Below, in pieces: positions 1 through 5,667 of a stretch of 5,667 bases of DNA. The notes under the pieces were generated by a model. It made no database searches. It saw only the letters and a list, made by a program, of their open reading frames with translations, and was not told where the DNA came from. The position numbers and the translations under genes are program-made. Numbering within the stretch: position 1 is the stretch's first letter; every line of letters starts with the position of its first letter. Source of the stretch: Nitrospirota bacterium (lineage in GTDB: Bacteria; Nitrospirota; Thermodesulfovibrionia; Thermodesulfovibrionales; JdFR-85); contig WFTX01000043.1 in NCBI GenBank assembly GCA_015485235.1, positions 1-5,667 of the forward strand. The letters are read 5' to 3'.

Positions 1-888
1 TTTTAATACTGTCCATTGAGTGTCACCTCCTACCAGGTAGTGAGGAAGTGCCTCTATGTAAATTTTCAGATCCCTGTACCTTAAGACCGGGATGTATGAA
101 GAGACCGTGATGTTGTAGCTGAAGTCCACCGAGTATCTGTCGTGAGTCTTTTTGACTGTGAATGATGCTGCCTCGATAGAGGGGTCCAGGGGAATCAGTG
201 GTTTTGTGACTGCTCCTACAATAACTGGCAATGTCAAAGTAATAGTGTCAGAAAGGATAGATGATACTCCTGACGAGTTCCTGACCTGAAAATGAACAGT
301 CTTGGTCCCAAAGTCCGAACTCAACTGAAACTGAGGGGCAGGTGTATAAGTTTTCCAGTTACAGTTACTGCCCTGGAAGTTACTGTTCTCACAGGCACGG
401 TAGTGGGTTGCCTGACCGATTAGTGTATGGTTCAGGGTTACCGTTCTGCTCGATGTTGACTCTGCCCCGTTGTTGATTTTGAAAGAAGTCAGACGAGGAG
501 GCTGCTGTGGAGGAGGTGAAGATGCCACGATAGTAAAAGGTCCATCACTGGCGTCTTTGGAAGTTCTGTCCATAGTCTTGACAAGTATCTTGTAGCCACC
601 ACCGGGTGGTGCTGTGCCCCTTCTGTGTTTGCCAACCTTCCAGTCATAACTCGTCTGACTGGAAGGGATGCTATTAGCAATCAACCCGACCCATCTTCCG
701 TTCTGTCTGAGAACCAGTTTGACTGGCTTATCGCAATTATTGACCCATCTTATGGTGTAGTCGCTGTTTTGCCGAAGGGTCTCACCACCATTAGGCGCTA
801 TTACCCTCAAACAACCAGCGTAACCGTTTATGTTCCATAGAAACACCAGCACCAATGCCATTAAACCTATGAAACTCCCTTTCCTCAT
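1..888 (-). CDS. Exported multidomain Ig-like protein with N-terminal Kre9/KNH-type domain (3' end outside window)
   Basis: The frame is open from ATG at 888 to the window edge, giving 296 codons without a stop, so the C-terminus is missing. The start is set by GGGAGG at 902-897, 8 nt upstream. Residues 1-24 form a signal peptide (MRKG, then a hydrophobic stretch, cleavage probably after GYA). Residues 26-122 match the Ser-Thr-rich Kre9/KNH-type Ig-like family: APNGGETL at 31-38, TIRW at 45-48 and DGPFTI at 115-120. A Pro-rich linker (SSPPPQQPP) follows. Residues 132-220 look like a second bacterial Ig-like domain (NNGAEST, SRTVTL, GTKTVHFQVRNSSG). A third domain begins near 224 and is cut off. 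Four mature cysteines (26, 52, 166, 176) fall as one pair per beta domain, suggesting disulfides and an extracytoplasmic location. The YAGC sequence is a poor lipobox, so I do not call a lipoprotein. Binding partner or ligand is unknown. Reading frame and signal peptide are clear; the family assignment rests on motif recognition. Confidence 0.85.
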   Translation of the reverse strand, partial: MRKGSFIGLMALVLVFLWNINGYAGCLRVIAPNGGETLRQNSDYTIRWVNNCDKPVKLVLRQNGRWVGLIANSIPSSQTSYDWKVGKHRRGTAPPGGGYKILVKTMDRTSKDASDGPFTIVASSPPPQQPPRLTSFKINNGAESTSSRTVTLNHTLIGQATHYRACENSNFQGSNCNWKTYTPAPQFQLSSDFGTKTVHFQVRNSSGVSSILSDTITLTLPVIVGAVTKPLIPLDPSIEAASFTVKKTHDRYSVDFSYNITVSSYIPVLRYRDLKIYIEALPHYLVGGDTQWTVLK

Positions 889-895
889 AACTCAT

Positions 896-902
896 ACCTC
901 CC
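896..902 (-). promoter_or_regulatory. Ribosome binding site deciding the start at 888
   Basis: The minus strand reads GGGAGGT here, followed by TATGAGTT and ATG. Two ATG codons compete. The one at 895 sits 1 nt after the Shine-Dalgarno core, too close, and opens only a short frame in another register. The one at 888 is about 8 nt away and opens the signal-peptide-bearing gene. Confidence 0.8.
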
Positions 903-954
903 TTTCAGTTTTTGTATCTTAGTGGCAATATCTTACAGGAAGGTTCAAGGTCTG

Positions 955-974
955 TACGGTTTCTTTTAACCGTA
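955..974. repeat. 7-bp inverted repeat, 6-nt loop
   Basis: TACGGTT at 955-961 and AACCGTA at 968-974 are perfect complements around the loop TCTTTT. It lies 67-86 nt upstream of the ATG at 888, in the leader or promoter of that gene. No T-run follows the second arm in either direction, so it is not a typical terminator. It could be an operator or a leader hairpin; function unknown. Confidence 0.5.
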
Positions 975-983
975 GTAAAAGTT

Positions 984-1006
984 ACAATTTTACAATTCGA
1001 ACAATT
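984..1006. repeat. Three ACAATT repeats with 8- and 9-nt periods
   Basis: ACAATT occurs at 984, 992 and 1001 on the plus strand (AATTGT on the minus strand) within the most AT-rich stretch of the window. The arrangement could be a protein-binding site or simply low-complexity upstream DNA. The minus-strand word TTGTAAC at 987-981 overlaps the cluster and also occurs in the promoter repeat near 5275. Confidence 0.4.
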
Positions 1007-1158
1007 GAAAGTGCTGTTAAGCAAATATTCATGCTGGTGCGGACGCTTTGTCAGATTAAGTAGACTTTCTATCACGCCTTCGGCCAGTGCCATAGTACAG
1101 ACCCTTACTTTTAAGACTGTCTACCGCAGTACAACAAAAACCACAATCCCTCCCGAGG

Positions 1159-3168
1159 TCATTCAGTAGATCTCACCGAACCAACAGGAGACCTGTCAGG
1201 CAGAACATACTGAGGCTCTCTGAGAGTAAACTCCCTGAGCAGACTCACTCCCAAGACTGAACCGGTCTCGTCAAAACTCTTTACCTGCCACCTGTAGGTG
1301 CGTCCGGGATGGAAGATCTTCCCGAATATCCTTGCAGGTACAACGTATTCTTCTTTCCTTGTATAGGCGGAAAAAACCGGTTTTTCCTCCCTGGCATCGT
1401 AAAACTCCAGAAGGTATGCTGCCACCCCTTCTGCGCTTTCCCATTCAAACACAGGGGGCCTGTATTCGATTTCTGCCTTGTTCTCTGGAGAGATAAGGGA
1501 GATTGAGAAGGTCCTGATGAACTCCTCGGCAGTGACAAAATATATCGCCTCTGGAACCGGAACACCCTCAGGGCTGGTCAGAACAAACCTGAGGATATGT
1601 GTTCCTGTCTCAAAAGTGGGTAGTGGAGGGGCCTTGGGTGTCTCAAAGGTAACGGTCCGTCCATAAACGATATGACGTTTTACATTACTCAGGAGCCTTC
1701 CGTCCACTTCCCAGTAGCCTTCAAGAAGTCCTGAGCCGGTGAACCGTATGTCAACGTATGCCCTGAGCGAGGGGTCGTTCCTCTTCACTGTTGTCTCTGC
1801 TCTCCGGTTGTCGAAGTAGAGTTGCATCCTTGTGATATTTAATGGTGCACCAGCCTCGGTGGTTATCGTAATTTCAGCCTCAGCCGTAATGGTAACCGGT
1901 GAGGCCATTGTTTTCACTCCGGATGTTGCTACAGGGCTTACTGTGAATATCCGGCGGAACTTCACCCTCGTTAGACCAAGACGCTCAGCCCTTTTTATTA
2001 CAGTGACAGGGAAGAGAATCGTCTCACTGGTCCGGCCGGTTCCGTTTCTTATACTCATCCTCAGATGGGAATCTATCCTGCCGATCTCCTGCCCCCCGGC
2101 AAGGAACAGACCTTCTGTTGACAGAAGATCCAGATTTGAAGGTGCGTCGGTTATGCCGGTATAAGATAACACCTGTGAGCTTGCCACTCCTCTGGGGACA
2201 CGTAAGGACGGCGGCGTTACCTGTACCTCAAGGGAGGGCAAAGAGACAGTGAGGGTCAAGATGGTATCCCTTGTCTGAGGGCCAGTAGGGCATGAATCGG
2301 TCACGCGGGCGGTAAAGGAATACTCACCCGGAGACTCAGGGACTCCGGAGATAACGCCTGCCGGACTCATGGTGAGGCCTGGAGGGATACTGCCGGATAC
2401 GATCTGCCATGAGAGGTTTCCTGTTCCCCCGGAGGTTTTCATCTGGTAGTAGTAAGGCACGCCGGCTGCCCCCTGTGGCAGGGACGGTGGTGAGGTAATA
2501 TTGAGAGTGGGACAGCCGACCCTTATCTGGTATTTTTTAGATACTGATTGCCGTGCCAAGGGACAACTGTCTGTCACGGTCAGGCTGAAGGGGTAGGTGC
2601 CCGGCGACTGCGGGGTCCCTGAAAGGACCCCTGTCTGACCTTGCAGTGTAAGCCATGAAGGCAGGGGACTGCCTGGTGTTTGTGTGAAGTTGTAGGGTTG
2701 TTCACCTCCTGAAACTCCTATCCTGTATGAATAGGGGATGCCGGCAGTGGCATCAGGCAGGTCAGTGGGTGAGGTCTGATCAATGGGAAGACAGTTTACC
2801 CTGACCGGCAGGGAGACGGAAACAGGTATCTCACCAGGACAGTTGGAAGCGTAAACTCTGATTGAATATGTTCCTGGGTTGTTGTAAGTATAGGTTACAG
2901 AGCCTGTACATGTCCCAAATTCAGGCCCTGGTTGATATTGTGAGCATGGAATCTCGTGGTCAGGGCCTCCGTTATCAAAATTTGCAAAGACTGTACATCC
3001 TCCTTTGAATGTTGGTACCCACGTTGCTGTTACGGTAAGGCTCTGGCCCTTGTATAATATGCTGGAAGGTGAGATGCTTGCAGTCACGGCATATGAAACC
3101 ACCGGGATAAGAGAAACCAGGGCAGATAGAAATAAAATAATAACAGTAACTGCCTTTCTGTTCTTCAT
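1159..3168 (-). CDS. Exported multidomain Ig/FN3-like surface protein, operon partner of the barrel protein
   Basis: The product has 669 residues. Residues 1-27 are a signal peptide (MKNRK, hydrophobic core, cleavage after SYA). Residues 28-125 form a PKD/Ig-like domain (YTYNNPGTYSIRV near 93-105). Residues 126-218 and 219-309 are two putative-Ig (He_PIG type) repeats, marked by AGIPYSY or AGVPYYY, SGTPQSPGTY or SGVPESPGEY, and VTDSCP in both. Residues 310-550 are beta-rich and unassigned, with a distinctive GYWEVDGR core at 484-491. Residues 553-650 form an FN3-like domain (PPVFEW at 571-576, AAYLLEFYD at 583-591, YRWQVKSFD at 625-633). All eight cysteines lie in the first 300 residues. There is no C-terminal anchor, sorting signal or transmembrane helix, so it is probably periplasmic, secreted or held by a partner. 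AAGGAGG at 3180-3174, touching the previous gene's stop, is its ribosome site; the 12-nt gap indicates translational coupling. Its molecular role is unknown; a structural or binding role is inferred. Confidence 0.93.
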   Translation of the reverse strand: MKNRKAVTVIILFLSALVSLIPVVSYAVTASISPSSILYKGQSLTVTATWVPTFKGGCTVFANFDNGGPDHEIPCSQYQPGPEFGTCTGSVTYTYNNPGTYSIRVYASNCPGEIPVSVSLPVRVNCLPIDQTSPTDLPDATAGIPYSYRIGVSGGEQPYNFTQTPGSPLPSWLTLQGQTGVLSGTPQSPGTYPFSLTVTDSCPLARQSVSKKYQIRVGCPTLNITSPPSLPQGAAGVPYYYQMKTSGGTGNLSWQIVSGSIPPGLTMSPAGVISGVPESPGEYSFTARVTDSCPTGPQTRDTILTLTVSLPSLEVQVTPPSLRVPRGVASSQVLSYTGITDAPSNLDLLSTEGLFLAGGQEIGRIDSHLRMSIRNGTGRTSETILFPVTVIKRAERLGLTRVKFRRIFTVSPVATSGVKTMASPVTITAEAEITITTEAGAPLNITRMQLYFDNRRAETTVKRNDPSLRAYVDIRFTGSGLLEGYWEVDGRLLSNVKRHIVYGRTVTFETPKAPPLPTFETGTHILRFVLTSPEGVPVPEAIYFVTAEEFIRTFSISLISPENKAEIEYRPPVFEWESAEGVAAYLLEFYDAREEKPVFSAYTRKEEYVVPARIFGKIFHPGRTYRWQVKSFDETGSVLGVSLLREFTLREPQYVLPDRSPVGSVRSTE

Positions 3169-3180
3169 CCCTTCCTCCTT

Positions 3181-5148
3181 TCAGAAAGAAAAAGGAATAT
3201 CAGCCGTCAGGACAAGCAGCAGGACAAGCTCTTCATTCTCCCCTGAAGACACCCTGTCATTGCTCTTGTTATACAACCCTCTTATTCCCACTGAGGGGTT
3301 CACATATCCCCAGAGGTTTCTTGCAAGCAGATAGGATATCCTGAAATTGGTATTCAGAGTATCAATCTCAGAAGAGCCGTCACGGGCCTTCACTCGGTTG
3401 TAGGTGCCCCCTAATTCATAAGAGACCCGCTGATGGTAAGTCCTGCCCCTTATATCAAGATTGACGGTGTAGGTATCAGTCCTCAGGTGGTTGTTCGGGA
3501 ACCTTGAGCGGTTGAAGGAAAAGTTGGGGGTCACGGAAAAGTTGTCCGAAAAATACGAAGGCGTGAAGGTGAGCGTGGTGGTCGTCGAATCGTTACCCCC
3601 GCCGGTTCTGTCGTTCTGGATGGAATGGCTCCCCTGGAATGCAAGGTTCCACCGTCCCCTTGCATAACTTATGCTGGCTGAAAAGGTGTCTGTCTCGTTA
3701 TGAACCAGATAATCCGGGCCTGGCTCATCCCTGCTGTCGGATACACCTCTCTGGTAACCCAGGCTGATGGGAAGGCCGGGTATGCCGTTAAAGGAGTAGT
3801 TCAACGATCCCTGATAGGTATAGATCGTGGGATAGAGATCGTCTCCTTCCACATTGTCATGAAAGACCGAATAGGAGACGTTAATTGAATGGATTTGGTT
3901 GAAGGTTATTCCTCCGTTAAGACTGAAGCCTGTCCGGTCCTTTTGAAAGCCCTGATTGCCTATCACTTCGTAGTCAGCCCCAACGTACTCGTATGTACCA
4001 CTGTATGAGAAGTTGCCTGCATATCCACCGAGTTTCACCCGCCAGGCCGTGTCGTGTTCAGGGGAGAACTCGTCGGATGTGTCAGTATCGAACCTTGAGA
4101 AATCCACTTCTGCCTCGGCATTCAGTTTCTGCTCTATGAGATCGCCGGAAAGGAGAACTCCTAAGACCTCACCCTTCCGGTTACCGGGAGAGTATATGCC
4201 GAAGGAACTTCCCTTCTCGCCCCCCGTTACATAGACACCCTTCATCCTGAGGTTGCCTGCAGTAAATTGTTTTTCCAGTGATACACCCATAATATGGTCA
4301 TCACTGGTGCCCTCAAGCCCCATCCCTTCCCGGAAGCCGAACACCTGACTGCTATGGACAACAAAGGAGTTAATCCTGAAACCTTTGTATTTGAGGTAGA
4401 GGGTACCTCCCCTCCTCGCAAGAAACTGGACGGTGTTCAACGTCTCATTCAACTGGATGTCTCCGATATCAGCCCCGATCTCGAATGGTTGTTTCTCATA
4501 TTTCAGCCTGAAGAGGTAGTTGGACAGGTTCAGTCCCTTTTTTTCAGGTGGTGGTATTGGAATGCTCCGGTCCAGGAACCTTATGTTGGTGGTAAAACTC
4601 GCCGCCCAGGGGCCTTCTTTCAGTCGTGCTGTGCTCTGAAGGTTGGCATCGAACCTCGAGTGTGGGGTGTATGTAAGATCGTCAGGCTTTTCAAGCACAG
4701 ACTCGTATATAAGGGACAGGTTGTTTTCCGAGTAAGCCTCCTCGAACTCGGCGGTGTGTCTCGTACTGAAGGTGAATGTCTGCTGGAGCTCCTTCCTGTC
4801 AGTCGTTGTGACCGTTATCGAGAGGTTATGCTCACCCGGAGGCAGCACCTGGAGTGGTCTGTAGGAAAATCCCCGGGCATCAATGTCAAGCATGCCGGTA
4901 ATGTCGGTGCCGTCAAGTAGGACCAGCAGACCTCCTGCTGAAAAGGGAGCGTTGATCCGGCACCTGACCTCCGGCCTCTTTGAAATGGTTATACTCTCCG
5001 TATCAGGGGCTAAAAGCTGTATCATCATCCGGGAAGGAGACCCAGTTGAACGTCCCTCCTCAGCAGCGGCCCCTGCCGGGACAGGGGAACTGAGAAGGAT
5101 GAGCAATGGCAGAGTAACACATTGGAGTAAAAGTGATTTTTTCTTCAT
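3181..5148 (-). CDS. Outer-membrane beta-barrel protein with N-terminal Ig-like domain
   Basis: With the start at 5148 the product has 655 residues. Residues 1 to about 27-29 are a signal peptide (MKKK, Leu-rich core, AGAAA). Residues 42-130 form an Ig-like domain with VLLDGTDITG at 76-85, GFSYRP at 93-98 and PGEHNLSITV at 104-113. A linker of about 35 residues follows. From about 165 to the end the sequence alternates polar and hydrophobic/aromatic residues in short strands with Gly/Asn/Asp-rich turns (for example FSYSGTYEYVGADYE at 380-394 and FSVTPNFSFNRSRF at 537-550). It ends IPFSF; a terminal Phe is the usual BAM-complex signal of outer-membrane barrels. Barrel length (about 490 residues) allows roughly 18-24 strands, an estimate only. 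I see no TonB box or plug domain, so a TonB receptor is unlikely. It is first in a two-gene unit with its own promoter. An in-frame ATG at 5175 would add MAGLSQGGG before the signal peptide, but lacks a ribosome site. A pore, export or anchoring role is inferred. Confidence 0.92.
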   Translation of the reverse strand: MKKKSLLLQCVTLPLLILLSSPVPAGAAAEEGRSTGSPSRMMIQLLAPDTESITISKRPEVRCRINAPFSAGGLLVLLDGTDITGMLDIDARGFSYRPLQVLPPGEHNLSITVTTTDRKELQQTFTFSTRHTAEFEEAYSENNLSLIYESVLEKPDDLTYTPHSRFDANLQSTARLKEGPWAASFTTNIRFLDRSIPIPPPEKKGLNLSNYLFRLKYEKQPFEIGADIGDIQLNETLNTVQFLARRGGTLYLKYKGFRINSFVVHSSQVFGFREGMGLEGTSDDHIMGVSLEKQFTAGNLRMKGVYVTGGEKGSSFGIYSPGNRKGEVLGVLLSGDLIEQKLNAEAEVDFSRFDTDTSDEFSPEHDTAWRVKLGGYAGNFSYSGTYEYVGADYEVIGNQGFQKDRTGFSLNGGITFNQIHSINVSYSVFHDNVEGDDLYPTIYTYQGSLNYSFNGIPGLPISLGYQRGVSDSRDEPGPDYLVHNETDTFSASISYARGRWNLAFQGSHSIQNDRTGGGNDSTTTTLTFTPSYFSDNFSVTPNFSFNRSRFPNNHLRTDTYTVNLDIRGRTYHQRVSYELGGTYNRVKARDGSSEIDTLNTNFRISYLLARNLWGYVNPSVGIRGLYNKSNDRVSSGENEELVLLLVLTADIPFSF

Positions 5149-5160
5149 GCCTCCTCCCTG
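5149..5160 (-). promoter_or_regulatory. Ribosome binding site deciding the start at 5148
   Basis: The minus strand reads CAGGGAGGAGGC directly before ATG 5148. GGGAGG (5158-5153) leaves 4 nt to the start, slightly short but strong. The alternative ATG at 5175 is preceded by GCGGAAACGGCC, which has no Shine-Dalgarno match. The classic signal peptide also begins at 5148. Confidence 0.8.
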
Positions 5161-5194
5161 GCTGAGGCCTGCCATGGCCGTTTCCGCATCGGAT

Positions 5195-5222
5195 CTTGTT
5201 CTTCATCCATTCATTGAACAAG
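5195..5222. repeat. 7-bp inverted repeat in the barrel-gene leader
   Basis: CTTGTTC (5195-5201) and GAACAAG (5216-5222) are perfect complements separated by 14 nt. It sits about 30 nt downstream of the predicted transcription start and about 50 nt before the start codon. It could be an operator or an mRNA hairpin. No U-run follows, so it is not a terminator. Confidence 0.5.
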
Positions 5223-5254
5223 TACCGGACCTGCCCAACGGTTTGTATTTTCTT

Positions 5255-5289
5255 CTTATACCACAGGAGAGGTTACAAAAAGGTTACAG
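5255..5289 (-). promoter_or_regulatory. Candidate promoter with Pho-box-like tandem operator
   Basis: On the minus strand CTGTAAC, CTTT and TTGTAAC (5289-5272) form two 7-bp half-sites with a 4-nt spacer. The exact word TGTAACC recurs at an 11-bp period. Eleven nt further on is TATAAG (5260-5255), one mismatch from the sigma70 -10 consensus. There is no good -35 hexamer at 16-18 nt, as expected of an activator-dependent promoter where the regulator's site replaces the -35. The 7+4+7 architecture and position resemble PhoB boxes (consensus CTGTCATAAAACTGTCAT), and OmpR/PhoB-family regulators generally bind direct repeats of this period. Transcription would start near 5248, about 100 nt before the ATG. 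Identity of the regulator is inferred. Confidence 0.45.
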
Positions 5290-5295
5290 ATAATT

Positions 5296-5326
5296 AAAAA
5301 AGGCAGGCCGGATGAATGGCCTGCCT
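5296..5326 (-). terminator. Rho-independent terminator of the right-hand gene
   Basis: On the minus strand AGGCAGGCC (5326-5318) pairs perfectly with GGCCTGCCT (5309-5301) around an 8-nt loop, followed immediately by TTTTT and then AATTA. It lies 18 nt after the stop codon of the Pro-rich gene and just upstream of the candidate promoter of the barrel gene. This makes the barrel gene the start of a separate transcription unit. Confidence 0.92.
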
Positions 5327-5344
5327 CCATGAAAGGTGTAAAAC

Positions 5345-5667
5345 CTAATCACAATTTTGACAGGACCCTACGCCAGGGTTGCTGGTAGGATTCCCTCCAC
5401 CAAGAGCATCAACAGGTGGCTTGCCTTCATCTCCTACCGGTGGCTTTACCGGTGGCGGTGGAGTCCTGTCCGGCCCGGTATCACCTGAACCAAGATCACC
5501 CAGGGGTGTCTCAACACCTTCGGGGCCCTCAGTATGAATCTGGGTCTGCGTTTTGCCTTTCAGGAAGGCTTTGGTCTCATCCTGCGAAGGCATTGGCAAA
5601 TGTGAGGGACGCACAGTATCACCGGAAGGCTGTTTTATGCCCCGCGAAGGTTCACCACCGCAGTAAC
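5345..5667 (-). CDS. C-terminal part of a protein with a Pro/Gly-rich tail (5' end outside window)
   Basis: The frame is open from the window edge to TGA/TAA-class stop at 5345-5347, so only the last 106 residues are seen. A GTG at 5614 could be read as a start, but the frame continues upstream without a stop for 17 more codons and no ribosome site precedes the GTG, so I treat it as internal. The visible part is low-complexity, rich in Pro, Gly, Asp and Thr, with no hydrophobic segment: RTPPPPVKPP, then a second KPPV, then GGGNPTSNPG. It ends GSCQNCD, a CxxC one residue from the terminus. Such tails are common at the end of exported or surface proteins, but the main domain is outside the window and no function can be given. 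A terminator follows 18 nt after the stop. Coding status is supported by the open frame and the well-placed terminator. Confidence 0.75.
   Translation of the reverse strand, partial: YCGGEPSRGIKQPSGDTVRPSHLPMPSQDETKAFLKGKTQTQIHTEGPEGVETPLGDLGSGDTGPDRTPPPPVKPPVGDEGKPPVDALGGGNPTSNPGVGSCQNCD

Larger units (their letters stand above)
889..1158. other. AT-rich intergenic region, no confident gene
   Basis: This 270-nt gap separates the multidomain Ig gene from the left-hand Ig-like gene. The block 961-1020 has only 16 G or C in 60 bases. It holds an inverted repeat (955-974) and a triple ACAATT repeat (984-1006). I see no hairpin plus U-tract terminator after the stop at 1159, so read-through into the left gene is possible. 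No good sigma70 -35/-10 pair stands out; the closest element is TAAAAG on the minus strand, 12 nt after a TTGTAAC. A minus-strand frame of 62 codons (1093-905) exists but is not supported well enough to annotate. Confidence 0.6.

Noticed and set aside
489..680. Minus-strand 63-codon frame inside the left-hand gene
   Set aside because: It is out of frame with the 296-codon gene that has the ribosome site, signal peptide and domain motifs.
1130..1158. Terminator after the Ig/FN3 gene
   Set aside because: CCTCGGGAGG followed by GATTGTGGTTTTTG has only a 4-bp stem with a 2-nt loop and a distant T-run, which is not a credible terminator.
912..1169. Plus-strand 85-codon frame across the intergenic region
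   Set aside because: It starts with TTG without a ribosome site, runs against all neighbours, and resembles nothing recognisable.
4294..4920. Long plus-strand open frame of 208 codons antisense to the barrel gene
   Set aside because: It overlaps a well-supported gene completely, shows no ribosome site I can see, and its translation has no recognisable domain or export signal.
5119..5148. Lipoprotein signal at Cys10 of the barrel protein
   Set aside because: LLLQC lacks the small residues of a lipobox and lies too early, inside the hydrophobic core; the AGAAA cleavage region further on fits signal peptidase I.
5149..5175. Upstream ATG at 5175 as the start of the barrel gene
   Set aside because: It lacks a ribosome site and would put nine residues (MAGLSQGGG) before a textbook signal peptide. 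The ATG at 5148 has GGGAGG directly upstream.
5165..5326. GGCCTGCC and CCATTCAT words shared between the terminator and the barrel-gene leader, as an attenuator
   Set aside because: The leader copies are transcribed after the terminator has formed, so they cannot act as an antiterminator in cis. Two 8-mers in 160 bp may be chance.
1..5667. CRISPR array, tRNA, rRNA, insertion sequence or phage gene
   Set aside because: I looked for regular spaced repeats, tRNA-like cloverleaf arms, terminal inverted repeats and transposase or integrase motifs and found none.

Overview
The window comes from a Gram-negative bacterium. All four recognisable genes lie on the minus strand, so transcription runs from right to left. 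All three visible N-termini carry export signals, and one protein is a predicted outer-membrane beta-barrel ending in Phe. Strong GGAGG-type ribosome sites, frequent AGG/AGA arginine and ATA isoleucine codons, and the tandem Ig-like surface domains fit a lineage such as Nitrospirota or Desulfobacterota, but this placement is an impression. No RNA gene, mobile element, CRISPR array or phage gene is visible.

Layout in transcription order. (1) 5667-5345: the 3' end of a gene whose start lies outside the window. Its product ends in a Pro/Gly-rich tail with a terminal CxxC. (2) 5326-5296: a strong Rho-independent terminator closing that gene. (3) 5289-5149: a promoter and leader region with a tandem 7-bp repeat on an 11-bp period, resembling a Pho box, placed 11 nt upstream of a TATAAG -10 element. 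A leader of about 100 nt with an inverted repeat follows. (4) 5148-3181: a 655-residue outer-membrane beta-barrel protein with an N-terminal Ig-like domain. (5) 3168-1159: a 669-residue exported multidomain Ig/FN3 protein, starting 12 nt after the barrel gene's stop codon. (6) 1158-889: an AT-rich intergenic region with short repeats and no convincing terminator. (7) 888-1: the first 296 codons of another exported Ig-like protein with a Kre9/KNH-type first domain, cut by the window edge.

Genes 4 and 5 look like one transcription unit of a barrel plus an exported partner. The most economical reading is a cell-surface assembly in which the Ig protein works in the periplasm or on the surface with the barrel. 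The left-hand Ig-like gene and the right-hand Pro-rich protein may belong to the same surface locus. None of these proteins has a catalytic motif I can recognise, so no enzymatic role is assigned.
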